Below are positions 54,654 to 62,749 of a stretch of DNA of 64,000 nucleotides, piece by piece; within the stretch, counting starts at the first letter, position 1, and each line of letters opens with the position of its first letter. The translations under genes were made by a program, and so were the position numbers. Below the pieces are notes generated by a model, which saw nothing but the letters and a program-made list of their open reading frames with translations, did no database searches and had not been told where the DNA came from. The DNA comes from Denitrobaculum sp965232285 (lineage in GTDB: Bacteria; Pseudomonadota; Alphaproteobacteria; Kiloniellales; Kiloniellaceae). The stretch spans positions 5,146,001 to 5,210,000 of the forward strand of contig CBDDPL010000004.1 in NCBI GenBank assembly GCA_965232285.1, given 5' to 3'.

Positions 54654-55553
54654 ATGTCGAGCGCGGTAACGATTGACGGAAAGGCCTTTGCGGCAGGCCT
54701 GCGCGAGAGGATCGGGGCGGAAGTGGCCAAACTGAAGGCCGAGCACGGCTTGACCCCCGGCCTCGCGGTCGTGCTAGTGGGCGAGGACCCGGCCAGCCAG
54801 GTTTATGTCCGCAGCAAGGGCAAGCAGACCGTCGAAGCCGGCATGAACTCCTTCGAACACAAGATGGACGCGGGTGTCAGTCAGGAAGAGCTGCTGGCCA
54901 AGGTCGCCGAACTCAATGCCGACCCCGCCGTGCACGGTATCCTGGTTCAGCTTCCCCTGCCCTCACACATGGACGATCTGGCGGTGATCGACGCCATCGA
55001 TCCGGCCAAGGACGTCGACGGCTTTCACGCCATCAACGCCGGGCGGCTGATGACCGGCGGCAAGGGCGCGGCGGCCCCCATGGTGCCTTGCACGCCGCTG
55101 GGCTGCCTGCTGCTGCTGCGCGACCACCTGGGCAGCCTCTCCGGCCTTAATGCGGTCGTGGTCGGCCGCTCGAACATCGTCGGAAAGCCCATGGGGCAAC
55201 TGTTGCTGCAGGAGAGCTGCACCGTTACCACGGCGCACAGCCGCACCAAGGATCTGCCGGCGGTCTGCCGCGAAGCCGATATCCTGGTCGCCGCCGTCGG
55301 CCGGCCCGAGATGATCAAGGGTGACTGGATCAAGCCGGGCGCCACGGTCATCGACGTGGGCATCAATCGGATCGAGGGCGAGGGCGGTAAGTCCAGGCTG
55401 GTCGGCGATGTCGCCACCGAGGAAGCCCGGGAAGTCGCCGGCGCCATCACCCCGGTGCCCGGCGGCGTGGGCCCCATGACCATCGCCTGCCTGTTGGCCA
55501 ACACGGTCACCGCCGCCTGTCGCCAGTCGGGCGTCGAAGCGCCCGACTTCTAA
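54654..55553 (+). CDS. folD: Methylene-tetrahydrofolate dehydrogenase/cyclohydrolase FolD
   Basis: 299 residues. Both catalytic regions are intact: YVRSKGKQTVEAGM with the key Lys near residue 55, VHGILVQLPLP and DVDGFHAINAGRL, then the NADP-binding VVGRSNIVGKPMGQLLL and the C-terminal TPVPGGVGPMTIACLLANT. It interconverts methylene-, methenyl- and formyl-tetrahydrofolate in the cytoplasm. The demethylation of betaine-type compounds by the neighbouring cluster yields C1 units, but folD is a housekeeping gene and the adjacency may be chance. Its last codons form the first unit of a tandem hairpin repeat. Confidence 0.97.
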   Translation: MSSAVTIDGKAFAAGLRERIGAEVAKLKAEHGLTPGLAVVLVGEDPASQVYVRSKGKQTVEAGMNSFEHKMDAGVSQEELLAKVAELNADPAVHGILVQLPLPSHMDDLAVIDAIDPAKDVDGFHAINAGRLMTGGKGAAAPMVPCTPLGCLLLLRDHLGSLSGLNAVVVGRSNIVGKPMGQLLLQESCTVTTAHSRTKDLPAVCREADILVAAVGRPEMIKGDWIKPGATVIDVGINRIEGEGGKSRLVGDVATEEAREVAGAITPVPGGVGPMTIACLLANTVTAACRQSGVEAPDF

Positions 55554-55673
55554 AACTTAGCTGGGCCGGGCGTCGAAGCGCCCGACTTCTAAAATTTAGC
55601 TGGGGCGGGCGTCGAAGCGCCCGACCTCTAAAATCAGTTGGGCCGGGTATCGAAGCACCCGAGTTTTAGACGC
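55528..55673 (+). repeat. Tandem array of four hairpin units at the end of folD
   Basis: Units begin at 55528, 55567, 55606 and 55644 (period 39, 39, 38). Each holds a stem CGGGCG-tcgaag-CGCCCG, and the first lies inside the last folD codons. Unit 4 is diverged, yet its fifth stem pair changes from C:G to T:A, keeping the pairing; the sixth pair is lost. Unit 4 is followed by GAGTTTTAG, so it may act as folD's terminator, with the earlier copies adding mRNA structure. Confidence 0.85.
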
Positions 55674-55683
55674 CAGCTCGCCT

Positions 55684-55995
55684 TTAGCTCTCCGGCAAGG
55701 CGAGGCGGATCAAACCCTTGATCGGTGCGTTCGGGTCGGCGGGTTTACCTTTGCGCAGGATGGTCAGCCGGCCCTGGCGCGCGAGGTGCAGGGCCTGCTG
55801 ACGGACCGCAGGCAGGTACTTGCGCCAGAGATCCGGCGGGTCATTGCGCTTGGCGCGTGAGGCCGCGAAGTTTCTGGCCACCTCGTTGGGATCGAGGGTC
55901 TGGCCGGCCTCGCGCTGGGCCAGCAGATCGAGGATCAGCCGGGCAACCGGGTCGTCCTTGGGCTGCTCCGGTGCTTTGCTCTGTTCGTTCGTCAT
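55684..55995 (-). CDS. DUF3253 small protein
   Basis: 103 residues. A winged-helix-like layout fits DUF3253: an N-terminal helix VARLILDLLAQREAGQTLDPNEVAR, then DLWRKYLPAVRQQALHLARQGRLTILRKGKPADP and a closing GLIRLAL. Such proteins may bind nucleic acid, but no function is established. It converges on folD. The gap holds the hairpin array. Confidence 0.78.
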   Translation of the reverse strand: MTNEQSKAPEQPKDDPVARLILDLLAQREAGQTLDPNEVARNFAASRAKRNDPPDLWRKYLPAVRQQALHLARQGRLTILRKGKPADPNAPIKGLIRLALPES

Positions 55996-56296
55996 CGCTT
56001 TGCGGCTTTCATCTATCCTTTTCCGGCCTTACGACCGGACTTGTTTATAGCGCAATGCGTTTTTGTTGAATCGTAACACCGCAAAATTCGCGTTTAAGAT
56101 CAGCATATTGCTGATCGAAAGGCAGTGAATTTTGTGACTGACTAAACGCATTTTGCTCCAAAATCAATTTCGACGCGTCGGCGGTCTGGACAGCCGGAGT
56201 CATCCTTCCCATATCCCGCTAAACTGCTCGTCCTGCGTCCGTCCCGGCGCAGACCCGACATGCTCGTCCCACGGCCTGAAAGAGGTGGTGCCGTCT

Positions 56297-56986
56297 GTGA
56301 ACGAACTCCTGGCAGCAACGGTCCTCTTCGTGGGCGGCCACTTCCTGCTCTCCAGCGCGCCGGTCCGCAGGCCGCTGCTTCAGAGACTCGGCAGCAACGG
56401 CTTTCAGGCTCTTTACGCGCTCGCGATCCTTTCGGCCTTCCTCTGGATGCTGTTCTCCTACGGCGACGCGCCCTTTGTAAATGTCTGGTATCCGGCGCCG
56501 GCCCTGGCCTTTGTGCCGCAGCTTCTCATGCCGCTGGCTTTCTTCGGCATCGTCGCCGGCCTGACCACCGCCAGTCCGACCGCCGTCGGCGGCCAGAAAC
56601 TGCTGTCGGATATGCCCCAGGGCGCCGCCCTCGGCATCTTCACCATCACACGCCACCCCTTCCTCTGGGGCACGACCCTCTGGGCCGTCAGTCATCTGCT
56701 GGTGAACGGCGACGCCGCTTCGATCATCCTGATGACCGGCATCGCCGTCCTCAGCCTGGGCGGCATGCACCACATCGACCTGCGCCGGGAGGCGGAGCTG
56801 AAAGCGGGCTGGGGTCCCTTCGCCCTGACCACCAGCCTGATCCCCTTTGCCGCCGTAGCTTCCGGCCGCAGCCGGATCGACTGGCGCGGCATCGGCTGGT
56901 GGCGGCCGGCCCTTGCCCTGGGGATCCATATCCTGGCCATGGCGCTGCACCCCAGCATCATCGGGGTGAGTCCTTTCCCCGGTTAG
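56297..56986 (+). CDS. NnrU-family integral membrane protein
   Basis: 229 residues from a GTG at 56297 that follows GAGG; GTG codons at 56285 and 56288 are alternatives. About six membrane segments, with the family landmarks GGHFLLSSAPVRRPL, FTITRHPFLWGTTLWAVSHLLVNGD (about 115-140) and GWGPFALTTSLIPFAA. NnrU proteins were first seen beside nitrite/nitric oxide respiration genes and relate to isoprenylcysteine methyltransferase-like membrane enzymes. No denitrification gene is near, so a link to nitrogen oxides cannot be assumed. The 300 bp before it hold no clear gene. Confidence 0.82.
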   Translation: MNELLAATVLFVGGHFLLSSAPVRRPLLQRLGSNGFQALYALAILSAFLWMLFSYGDAPFVNVWYPAPALAFVPQLLMPLAFFGIVAGLTTASPTAVGGQKLLSDMPQGAALGIFTITRHPFLWGTTLWAVSHLLVNGDAASIILMTGIAVLSLGGMHHIDLRREAELKAGWGPFALTTSLIPFAAVASGRSRIDWRGIGWWRPALALGIHILAMALHPSIIGVSPFPG

Positions 56987-57012
56987 GGCCCTTCCGCTTT
57001 AACCCTGCCGCT

Positions 57013-58218
57013 TTAACCCTTCTGGCGGTTCAGCAGACGCAGGCGCAGGGCGTTGAGCTTGATGAAGCCCTCGGCGTCCCGCTGGTCGTAGACCGAATCC
57101 TCCTCGAAGGTGACGTGCTCCATGCTGTAGAGCGAGTCGGGTGACTTGCGGCCGCAGACAATGACGTTGCCTTTGTAGAGCTTAAGGCGGACCGTACCGT
57201 TGACCTTTTCCTGGCTCTTGTCGATCAAGGCCTGCAGCATCTCGCGCTCGGGACTGAACCAGAAGCCGTTGTAGATCAGCTCCGCGTAGCGCGGCATGAC
57301 CTCGTCCTTCAGATGCGCCGCGCCCCGGTCCAGGGTGATCGACTCCATCGCCCGGTGGGCGGCGATCAAGACCGTGCCGCCCGGAGTTTCGTAGATACCG
57401 CGGCTCTTCATGCCGACGAAGCGGTTCTCGACCAGATCCAAGCGGCCGATACCGTTGGCGCCGCCCAGCTCATTCAGGCGCGTCAGCAGCGCCGCCGGGC
57501 TCAGCCGCTCGCCATCGATCGCGACCGCATCGCCCTGTTCGAACGCCACCTCGATGAAGGTCGGCTCGTCCGGCGCGGCCTCGGGCGAGACGCTGCGGGA
57601 GAAGACATGCTCGCCGGGTGCGACCCAGGGATCTTCCATCTCCTTGCCTTCCGCCGAGATGTGCAGGAGGTTCGCATCGACGGAGAAAGGCGCCTCGCCG
57701 CGCTTGTCCTTGGCGATAGGGATCTGGTGCTTCTCGGCGAAGTCGATCAAGCGCGTGCGCGAGGTCAGGTCCCATTCGCGCCAGGGCGAAATGACGTGGA
57801 TATCGGGCTGCAGGGCGTAGTAGCCCAGCTCGAAGCGAACCTGGTCATTGCCCTTGCCCGTGGCCCCGTGACAGACGGCGTCGGCGCCGGTTTCCCGCGC
57901 AATCTCGATCTGGCGCTTGGCGATCAGCGGCCGGGCGATCGAGGTGCCCAGCAGGTAAACCCCTTCATAGAGCGCGTTGGCGCGGAACATCGGAAAGACG
58001 TAGTCGCGCACGAAGGTCTCGCGCAGATCCTCGATGTAGATCTCTTTCACACCGAGCATCTCGGCCTTCTTACGGGCCGGCTCCAACTCTTCGCCCTGGC
58101 CGAGATCGGCGGTGAAGGTGACGACCTCGCAGTCGTAGGTCTCTTGCAGCCACTTGAGAATGACCGAGGTGTCGAGGCCGCCCGAATAGGCCAGCACGAC
58201 TTTCTTGATGTCGCTCAT
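57013..58218 (-). CDS. argG: Argininosuccinate synthase
   Basis: 401 residues from the ATG at 58218. The ATP-binding AYSGGLDTSVILKWL near the N-terminus is intact, followed by VCHGATGKGNDQVRFEL, SPWREWDLTSRTRLIDFAEKH and ENRFVGMKSRGIYETPGG. It condenses citrulline and aspartate with ATP, the penultimate step of arginine synthesis, in the cytoplasm. It converges on the NnrU-like gene across 26 bp. The upstream 147 bp separate it from the unusual secreted-protein operon, and it need not belong to it. Confidence 0.97.
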   Translation of the reverse strand: MSDIKKVVLAYSGGLDTSVILKWLQETYDCEVVTFTADLGQGEELEPARKKAEMLGVKEIYIEDLRETFVRDYVFPMFRANALYEGVYLLGTSIARPLIAKRQIEIARETGADAVCHGATGKGNDQVRFELGYYALQPDIHVISPWREWDLTSRTRLIDFAEKHQIPIAKDKRGEAPFSVDANLLHISAEGKEMEDPWVAPGEHVFSRSVSPEAAPDEPTFIEVAFEQGDAVAIDGERLSPAALLTRLNELGGANGIGRLDLVENRFVGMKSRGIYETPGGTVLIAAHRAMESITLDRGAAHLKDEVMPRYAELIYNGFWFSPEREMLQALIDKSQEKVNGTVRLKLYKGNVIVCGRKSPDSLYSMEHVTFEEDSVYDQRDAEGFIKLNALRLRLLNRQKG

Positions 58219-58365
58219 GGAGTCCACGCGTCGTTTTAAAGAGTGAAAGATCTCAAACCGCGCGGAGTATAGGCAAAAGCGCAGCCGGAGCAAGCCTAGC
58301 AAACATGCGGCTTTCAGGTGGTTTTCATTGCGGGTTTCAGGAGGGAACGGGCCGATCGTTCTTCG

Positions 58366-59118
58366 TTAATTCGCGCGGCCGATACCGTTGATCAGGCGGC
58401 CGTTCATCAGCGCGTTCCGCACTGACTGCTGAAAGCTGCCGAAATTCTGGACGGTGATCTCGATGTTCAGCTCCTGGCGCAGGCTGCGCCCGTCGGCCGT
58501 ATTGACGATCACGCCGAGAATCTGGTTCTGGGTGATCCGGTGAAGCGCGGCGCTGAAGCCGTTGCTGTCATTGATCGCGACGCCATTGTCGGCAGCCAGG
58601 GCGCCGAGATCGACGTTGGAGGGTGCAACCTCCTGCAAGGCCACATCTGTCTCGCGCCCGAAGTTGAAGGTGACGCCGCCGCCGGGTGGACTGGCGGTAG
58701 AGGACACCTGCTGTGAAGCAAGGCCGGAGGGCGTCACCCGCGCGACGGATTCGAGCACCAGGGCGCCGTCCACGAAGGTGCGGATATTGGCCCCGATCGC
58801 CATCTCCAGACCGCCGACGTTGAAGCCGCCGCGGATGTCGGACATCTCGGTCAGGCTGACCGTCTCCAGCCCGGCGAAGTCGTCGGCAGGTGGCGTGGTC
58901 GCGAAGTGAGCGGCGCGCAGGGAGGCGCGCGCGATCGCATCCGCCCGGACCTCAGGAGCAGGCATCGTCAGGGCAAGCAGAAACCCACCCGATGCGAAAA
59001 CACCGGCCAGGGCCGCGAGCGTCCAACCGACGGGCCCGACAGGCCGACTCAACCTGGATCGTTTTGCTGTCGGAATGAAAGGATGGTCGGCGCGCACGGC
59101 ATTATCTCCCGAACTCAT
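58366..59118 (-). CDS. Membrane-anchored protein with double-glycine processing motif
   Basis: 250 residues from the ATG at 59118, overlapping the C39 gene's end by 17 bases. One hydrophobic segment (about 31-52) acts as signal or anchor. Just after it, VSLTEMSDIRGG (87-98) fits the double-glycine leader consensus LSxxELxxIxGG at Ser-11, Glu-8, Ile-4 and both glycines, with hydrophobic residues at -12 and -7. What follows (FNVGGLEMAIGANIRTFVDG..., rich in Gly, Asn, Ser) is a polar, beta-prone domain ending QQSVRNALMNGRLINGIGRAN. I recognise no family. As the C39 gene is translationally coupled, this protein is its likely substrate. Confidence 0.7.
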   Translation of the reverse strand: MSSGDNAVRADHPFIPTAKRSRLSRPVGPVGWTLAALAGVFASGGFLLALTMPAPEVRADAIARASLRAAHFATTPPADDFAGLETVSLTEMSDIRGGFNVGGLEMAIGANIRTFVDGALVLESVARVTPSGLASQQVSSTASPPGGGVTFNFGRETDVALQEVAPSNVDLGALAADNGVAINDSNGFSAALHRITQNQILGVIVNTADGRSLRQELNIEITVQNFGSFQQSVRNALMNGRLINGIGRAN

Positions 59119-59854
59119 TCCGGCCCGGCAGATGCAGGGTGAAGGAGCTGATGCCCGCGCGGTCGACTCCTTCGCTGATCGGCGACTTGGGCCTGACCCG
59201 CCAGTCTTGCGGATCGTTGAAGTTCTGCCGGGCGGTCTCGATTTCATTGCGGGCCGCCAGAACGATGCCACCGCCCCAGACCTGCTCGAAGTTCTCCCGA
59301 GACCAGACCGTCGTTCCCAGGGCCGGATCCGCCACCACGATGCGGTCCGGTTCGATGCCCTTGACCACCACGAAATGGAGGTAGCCGCGGGTGTTGATCA
59401 GGACGATCCCCGGCACGCCGATCCGCGCCAGCTTGTCCAGGGTCATGCGAAAGCCGTCGGACTTCAGGCCACGCTTGTCGAGAAAGCGCTTCATGTCGAG
59501 CATGGAGAAGCCGTCGGTCTGGATCTTGGCCTGATCCCCGGTCAGGAACATCTCCTCGAAGACCTCCGCCTCGGTGACGGGGGTGTCGTAGTGAAAGGAG
59601 AGCAGCGTCGCCACTGCCGCCGAACCGCAGCTAAAGTCGTACTGCTGACGGACCACCGTCTTCCAGCGTAGCTCCTTCAGGCTCGTCACCTTGAGCGAGA
59701 AGGCTCCCCCGGCGCCCCACATCCGAGTCTCGCCGGCCTGCGGTCCGGCCGTTGGCCAGAGCAGGCTGGAGGAAACAAAAATCAGGAGCGGAAGGAACCC
59801 CGACGAGATCCGGTTGCCGGTCTCTCGCCGCTTCCGCAGCCGAGTCCAGAACAT
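59102..59854 (-). CDS. Signal-bearing C39-family cysteine peptidase (FapD-like)
   Basis: 250 residues. An N-terminal signal or anchor (basic start, hydrophobic 19-33) precedes a C39 domain: Gln70 and Cys76 in RQQYDFSCGSAAVATLL, His160 in GYLHFVVVKGI and Asp176 in VADPALG, the complete catalytic set. C39 domains usually sit on ABC exporters and cut double-glycine leaders in the cytoplasm. Stand-alone exported forms occur in Fap amyloid loci (FapD). No ATPase or permease domain is present, so processing would occur in the periplasm. Its neighbours are two GG-motif proteins and two repeat proteins. Confidence 0.85.
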   Translation of the reverse strand: MFWTRLRKRRETGNRISSGFLPLLIFVSSSLLWPTAGPQAGETRMWGAGGAFSLKVTSLKELRWKTVVRQQYDFSCGSAAVATLLSFHYDTPVTEAEVFEEMFLTGDQAKIQTDGFSMLDMKRFLDKRGLKSDGFRMTLDKLARIGVPGIVLINTRGYLHFVVVKGIEPDRIVVADPALGTTVWSRENFEQVWGGGIVLAARNEIETARQNFNDPQDWRVRPKSPISEGVDRAGISSFTLHLPGRNEFGR

Positions 59855-59897
59855 GAAAACAATCCCTTAATGAATGACACCCGGCGCGGCGCACACC

Positions 59898-60308
59898 TCA
59901 ATCGAGAAGATTGAAGGTCACGCCAATCGCCGCCTCGACGGCATTGTTATTGCCCGTGACGACATTGACCAAACCAACGCCGCCAAAGTTATCGAAGGCG
60001 TTTTCACCGAAGCTGACACCGCCCGTTGTGAAGTTGTCGGCTGTAATGGCACCCCCGACGACCGCGGCGTTCAGTTCCTGATCCGTTGCCACGGTCACGG
60101 ACATGCCGCCTTCGCGCCCCCGCAGATCCCCGAGATCTTGCAGGTCCACGACACCGGCGTCACCAAAAGCATCCTCTTGCGCGTTGAATTCCGCGGCAGC
60201 GGCCATGGGGCTGGCAAGTTGCTGCGCCTTCAGAAGGTCTTCAGCGGAACTTTGCCCAGCGATGAAAATACTGCCCATAGCCAAAAGTAAAATCGTATTC
60301 CGTCTCAT
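59898..60308 (-). CDS. Small secreted protein with GG motif and Fap-like C-terminus
   Basis: 136 residues from the ATG at 60308, with GGGAG seven bases upstream; a GTG at 60329 is in frame but unlikely. Signal peptide 1-22 (cleavage after SSA). LQDLGDLRGREGG (56-68) resembles a double-glycine leader, with Leu at -7 and Asp at -8, but Arg instead of a hydrophobic residue at -4. The C-terminal part, FGGVGLVNVVTGNNNAVEAAIG, recalls the GN-G-NVAAG-N repeats of Fap amyloid proteins and aligns with the ends of the two repeat proteins upstream. I recognise no named family. Confidence 0.7.
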   Translation of the reverse strand: MRRNTILLLAMGSIFIAGQSSAEDLLKAQQLASPMAAAAEFNAQEDAFGDAGVVDLQDLGDLRGREGGMSVTVATDQELNAAVVGGAITADNFTTGGVSFGENAFDNFGGVGLVNVVTGNNNAVEAAIGVTFNLLD

Positions 60309-60387
60309 GACACAGCTCCCGGCACTCACAGCTCATCCTTTGTTTCTCTGGATGATGCTGCGTCTTTGACAGAGGTGAAGATGAAGG

Positions 60388-60414
60388 GGCCGGCGAGGAC
60401 AAACCCCGCCGGCC
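60388..60414 (-). promoter_or_regulatory. Hairpin between repeat-protein gene and small secreted gene
   Basis: GGCCGGCG (60388-60395) pairs with CGCCGGCC (60407-60414) across an 11-base loop, 18 bp after the second repeat-protein gene. No T-run follows. It could reduce downstream transcription or protect the upstream mRNA, giving more repeat protein than processing enzyme. Confidence 0.5.
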
Positions 60415-60432
60415 TCGTCTTATACGGCCGCG

Positions 60433-61566
60433 TCAGTTGCCGATACTGACGGTCGAATGGGCCGCCACCGACACGCCGCCGAGGGTCGCGTTGTAGAACC
60501 CGGACGAAACGTTGATGTTGGCAATGCCGCCGAAGGTGCCGGCACCGACATCGATCGTCACCGGGCCCGTGGTCAGGACGCCACCCTGTCCGGCACCGCC
60601 GTTACCACCATTGCCACCAGTTCCGCCGTTACCGCCGGTCGCGGTCGCGTTGCCCGCGAGGGCTTCGCCGCCGTTACCGCCATTGCCACCGGTTCCGCCA
60701 GCACCACCGTCACCGCCGGTTCCGGTCGCATCGCCGGAGGTGGCATTGCCACCGGCACCGCCGTTACCGCCGAGACCACCGGCGCCACCAGCACCACCGG
60801 CCCCGCCCGTCGCATTGGCGCCACCATCGGCAGCCGCGCCGCCGTTGGCGATATTGGTTCCGGCATCGCCATTGCCGCCGGTCCCACCGGCGCCGTTCGC
60901 CATGCCCGCTTCTGCAGTGGCCGTACCGCCAACACCGTTGGCGTTACCGCCATTGGCCGTGTTGCCGCCGGCATTGCTGTCGCCGGAGCTGCCCGAGGCA
61001 CTGGCATCGGCGTCACCGCCATTGCCGCCCCTTGCACCACGGCCACCGTCACCGCCATTGGCGCCGGCCGCTGCATCGGCGTTGGATGCGGCCTGGCCAT
61101 AGTCGCCGTCGCCACCATCACCGCCCCGCGCACCACGGCCGGCATTGCCGCCGTTGGCTTCGGAGTAGGCCTCGGCATAGTCGCCGTTGCCGCCAGCCGC
61201 ACCGTTACCGCCCCGGCCGCCATCGCCGCCCAGGACCCGAATGGCCGCGCCGGTCACCGTCGCTGTCATCTGCTGAAAAGAAATGACATCGAGATCGGAA
61301 TTGAAGGATTCCGAATAGGCCGTCGCCGTTCCGCCTGCGCCGCCGAGGCCGCCGGCCCCGGCCATACCACCTGTAGCGCCGTCGCCATTGGCATTGGCGT
61401 TCCCGCCGTCGCCCCCGGGTCCGCCGTTGGCATTGGCGGTCGCATTGGCTACGGCAGAGGCAGAGTTGTTATCTCCGAACTTGTTTTTCGGATTGGCGGA
61501 GGCGTTCGAAGCGAACACCAGAACCAGCGCAACGGCTGACGTTCCCGCCAGAAGTGTCTTCAACAT
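60433..61566 (-). CDS. Secreted Gly/Asn/Ala-rich repeat protein, copy 2
   Basis: 377 residues, with GGAGG eight bases before the ATG. Signal peptide 1-24, mature start NPKNKFGDNN. The bulk (about 45-325) is built of GG-x-GG-N-like triplets of PGRS style, interrupted near 80-115 by a non-repeat strand segment (SFNSDLDVISFQQMTATVTG). The last 50 residues form a low-Gly cap including FGGIANINVSSGFYNATLGG, nearly identical in the paralogue upstream. No cysteine is seen. Such triplets can form packed polyglycine-II helices or amyloid-like sheets. Probable surface or matrix protein; export beyond the periplasm is not explained by local genes. Confidence 0.82.
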   Translation of the reverse strand: MLKTLLAGTSAVALVLVFASNASANPKNKFGDNNSASAVANATANANGGPGGDGGNANANGDGATGGMAGAGGLGGAGGTATAYSESFNSDLDVISFQQMTATVTGAAIRVLGGDGGRGGNGAAGGNGDYAEAYSEANGGNAGRGARGGDGGDGDYGQAASNADAAAGANGGDGGRGARGGNGGDADASASGSSGDSNAGGNTANGGNANGVGGTATAEAGMANGAGGTGGNGDAGTNIANGGAAADGGANATGGAGGAGGAGGLGGNGGAGGNATSGDATGTGGDGGAGGTGGNGGNGGEALAGNATATGGNGGTGGNGGNGGAGQGGVLTTGPVTIDVGAGTFGGIANINVSSGFYNATLGGVSVAAHSTVSIGN

Positions 61567-61591
61567 GACAATTCCCTCCTTCGCTGGTCGT

Positions 61592-62749
61592 TCACTGGCC
61601 GCCCGCGGCCGCCACGTTGCCGATGTTCACGCCCGAGTGGGCCGCCACGGACACGCCGCCAAGGGTCGCGTTGTAGAAGCCGGACGAAACGTTGATGTTG
61701 GCGATGCCGCCGAAGGTGCCGGCGCCGGCCGCGACCGAAACCGCACCGGTCGTCAGAGTGCCACCCGCACCTGCGCCGCCGGTCCCGCCGTTGCCACCGT
61801 TGCCGCCATTGCCGCCGGTCGCATTGGCCGCGCCGGCCGTGGCGACGCCGCCATTGCCGCCGTTACCGCCGTTGCCACCGGTCCCGCCGGCGCCACCCGT
61901 GCCCGTCGCCGGACCGGAATTCGCGCTGCCGCCGGTTCCGCCTGTGCCACCAGCACCGCCGTTGCCGCCCGTGCCACCGGCACCGCCGGTCCCCGTTGCC
62001 GCTCCGGCCGTGGCCGTTCCGCCCGTGGCCGAGTTACCGCCGGCGCCGCCAGCGCCACCGGTCCCGCCCGTGCCGTCCGCGTTGCCGCCGGCTTCACCGC
62101 CGTTACCATTGGCGTTCCCGCCGCTGCCGCCGTTCTGGCCCGCATTGGTGTTGCCGCTGTTGGCATTGGCGTTGGCATTGCCGTTGCCACCTTCGCCGCC
62201 GCGCCGGCCGTTGCCGCCGTCACCGCCGTTGGCACCGGTTGCCGCGTTCGCCGTCGAGGTGCCTTCGCCGTAGGAACCATCACCGCCGTCGCCAGCGTTA
62301 CCGCCCCGGCGCCCGTTGCCGCCATTGGCTTCGGAATAGGCGTCGGCATAAGAGCCGTCGCCGCCGATCGCACCATCACCGCCGCGGCCGCCATCCCCGC
62401 CGAGAATGCGGATGGGAGCACCGGTCACGGTCGCTGTCATGTACTGATAGGAAATGACTTCGACGTCTTCATTGAAGGATTCGGCATAGGCTGTCGCCGT
62501 CCCACCGTTGCCGCCGGCGCCACCGGCACCGCCGGTCCCGGCCATACCACCCGGATTTTCTTCCGTGCCATTGGCATTGGCGTTGCCGCCGTTACCGCCG
62601 CTGCCGCCGTTGGCATTGGCGTTGGCCATGGCATCGGCGGTTGCCGTATTGCCGTCGCCGAATTTGTTTTTCGGATTGGCCGATGCGTCCACGGCAAAGG
62701 CCAGAACAAGAGCAAGCGCCGAGCTCCCTACCAACAATCTCTTAAACAT
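61592..62749 (-). CDS. Secreted Gly/Asn/Ala-rich repeat protein, copy 1
   Basis: 385 residues with a strong AGGAGGGAG ribosome binding site, the first gene of the operon. Signal peptide 1-24, mature start NPKNKFGDGN. The organisation equals the downstream copy: repeat region, the inserted segment SFNEDVEVISYQYMTATVTG, a longer region of GTGGAGG- and GGNGGNGG-type triplets, and the C-terminal cap FGGIANINVSSGFYNATLGG. About 75 bp of DNA at the 3' ends of the two genes are almost identical (61658-61732 against 60476-60550), which shows duplication or gene conversion. Base composition follows the Gly codons GGC/GGT. Function unknown. Confidence 0.82.
   Translation of the reverse strand: MFKRLLVGSSALALVLAFAVDASANPKNKFGDGNTATADAMANANANGGSGGNGGNANANGTEENPGGMAGTGGAGGAGGNGGTATAYAESFNEDVEVISYQYMTATVTGAPIRILGGDGGRGGDGAIGGDGSYADAYSEANGGNGRRGGNAGDGGDGSYGEGTSTANAATGANGGDGGNGRRGGEGGNGNANANANSGNTNAGQNGGSGGNANGNGGEAGGNADGTGGTGGAGGAGGNSATGGTATAGAATGTGGAGGTGGNGGAGGTGGTGGSANSGPATGTGGAGGTGGNGGNGGNGGVATAGAANATGGNGGNGGNGGTGGAGAGGTLTTGAVSVAAGAGTFGGIANINVSSGFYNATLGGVSVAAHSGVNIGNVAAAGGQ

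Noticed and set aside
55528..55673. Tandem units after folD as a CRISPR array
   Set aside because: No unique spacers separate the repeats; the whole 39-bp unit is repeated and the first copy is coding sequence of folD.
60433..62749. Mycobacterial PE_PGRS proteins
   Set aside because: The Gly-rich repeats look alike, but there is no PE domain; a Sec signal and a different C-terminal cap are present, and the surrounding genes are proteobacterial.
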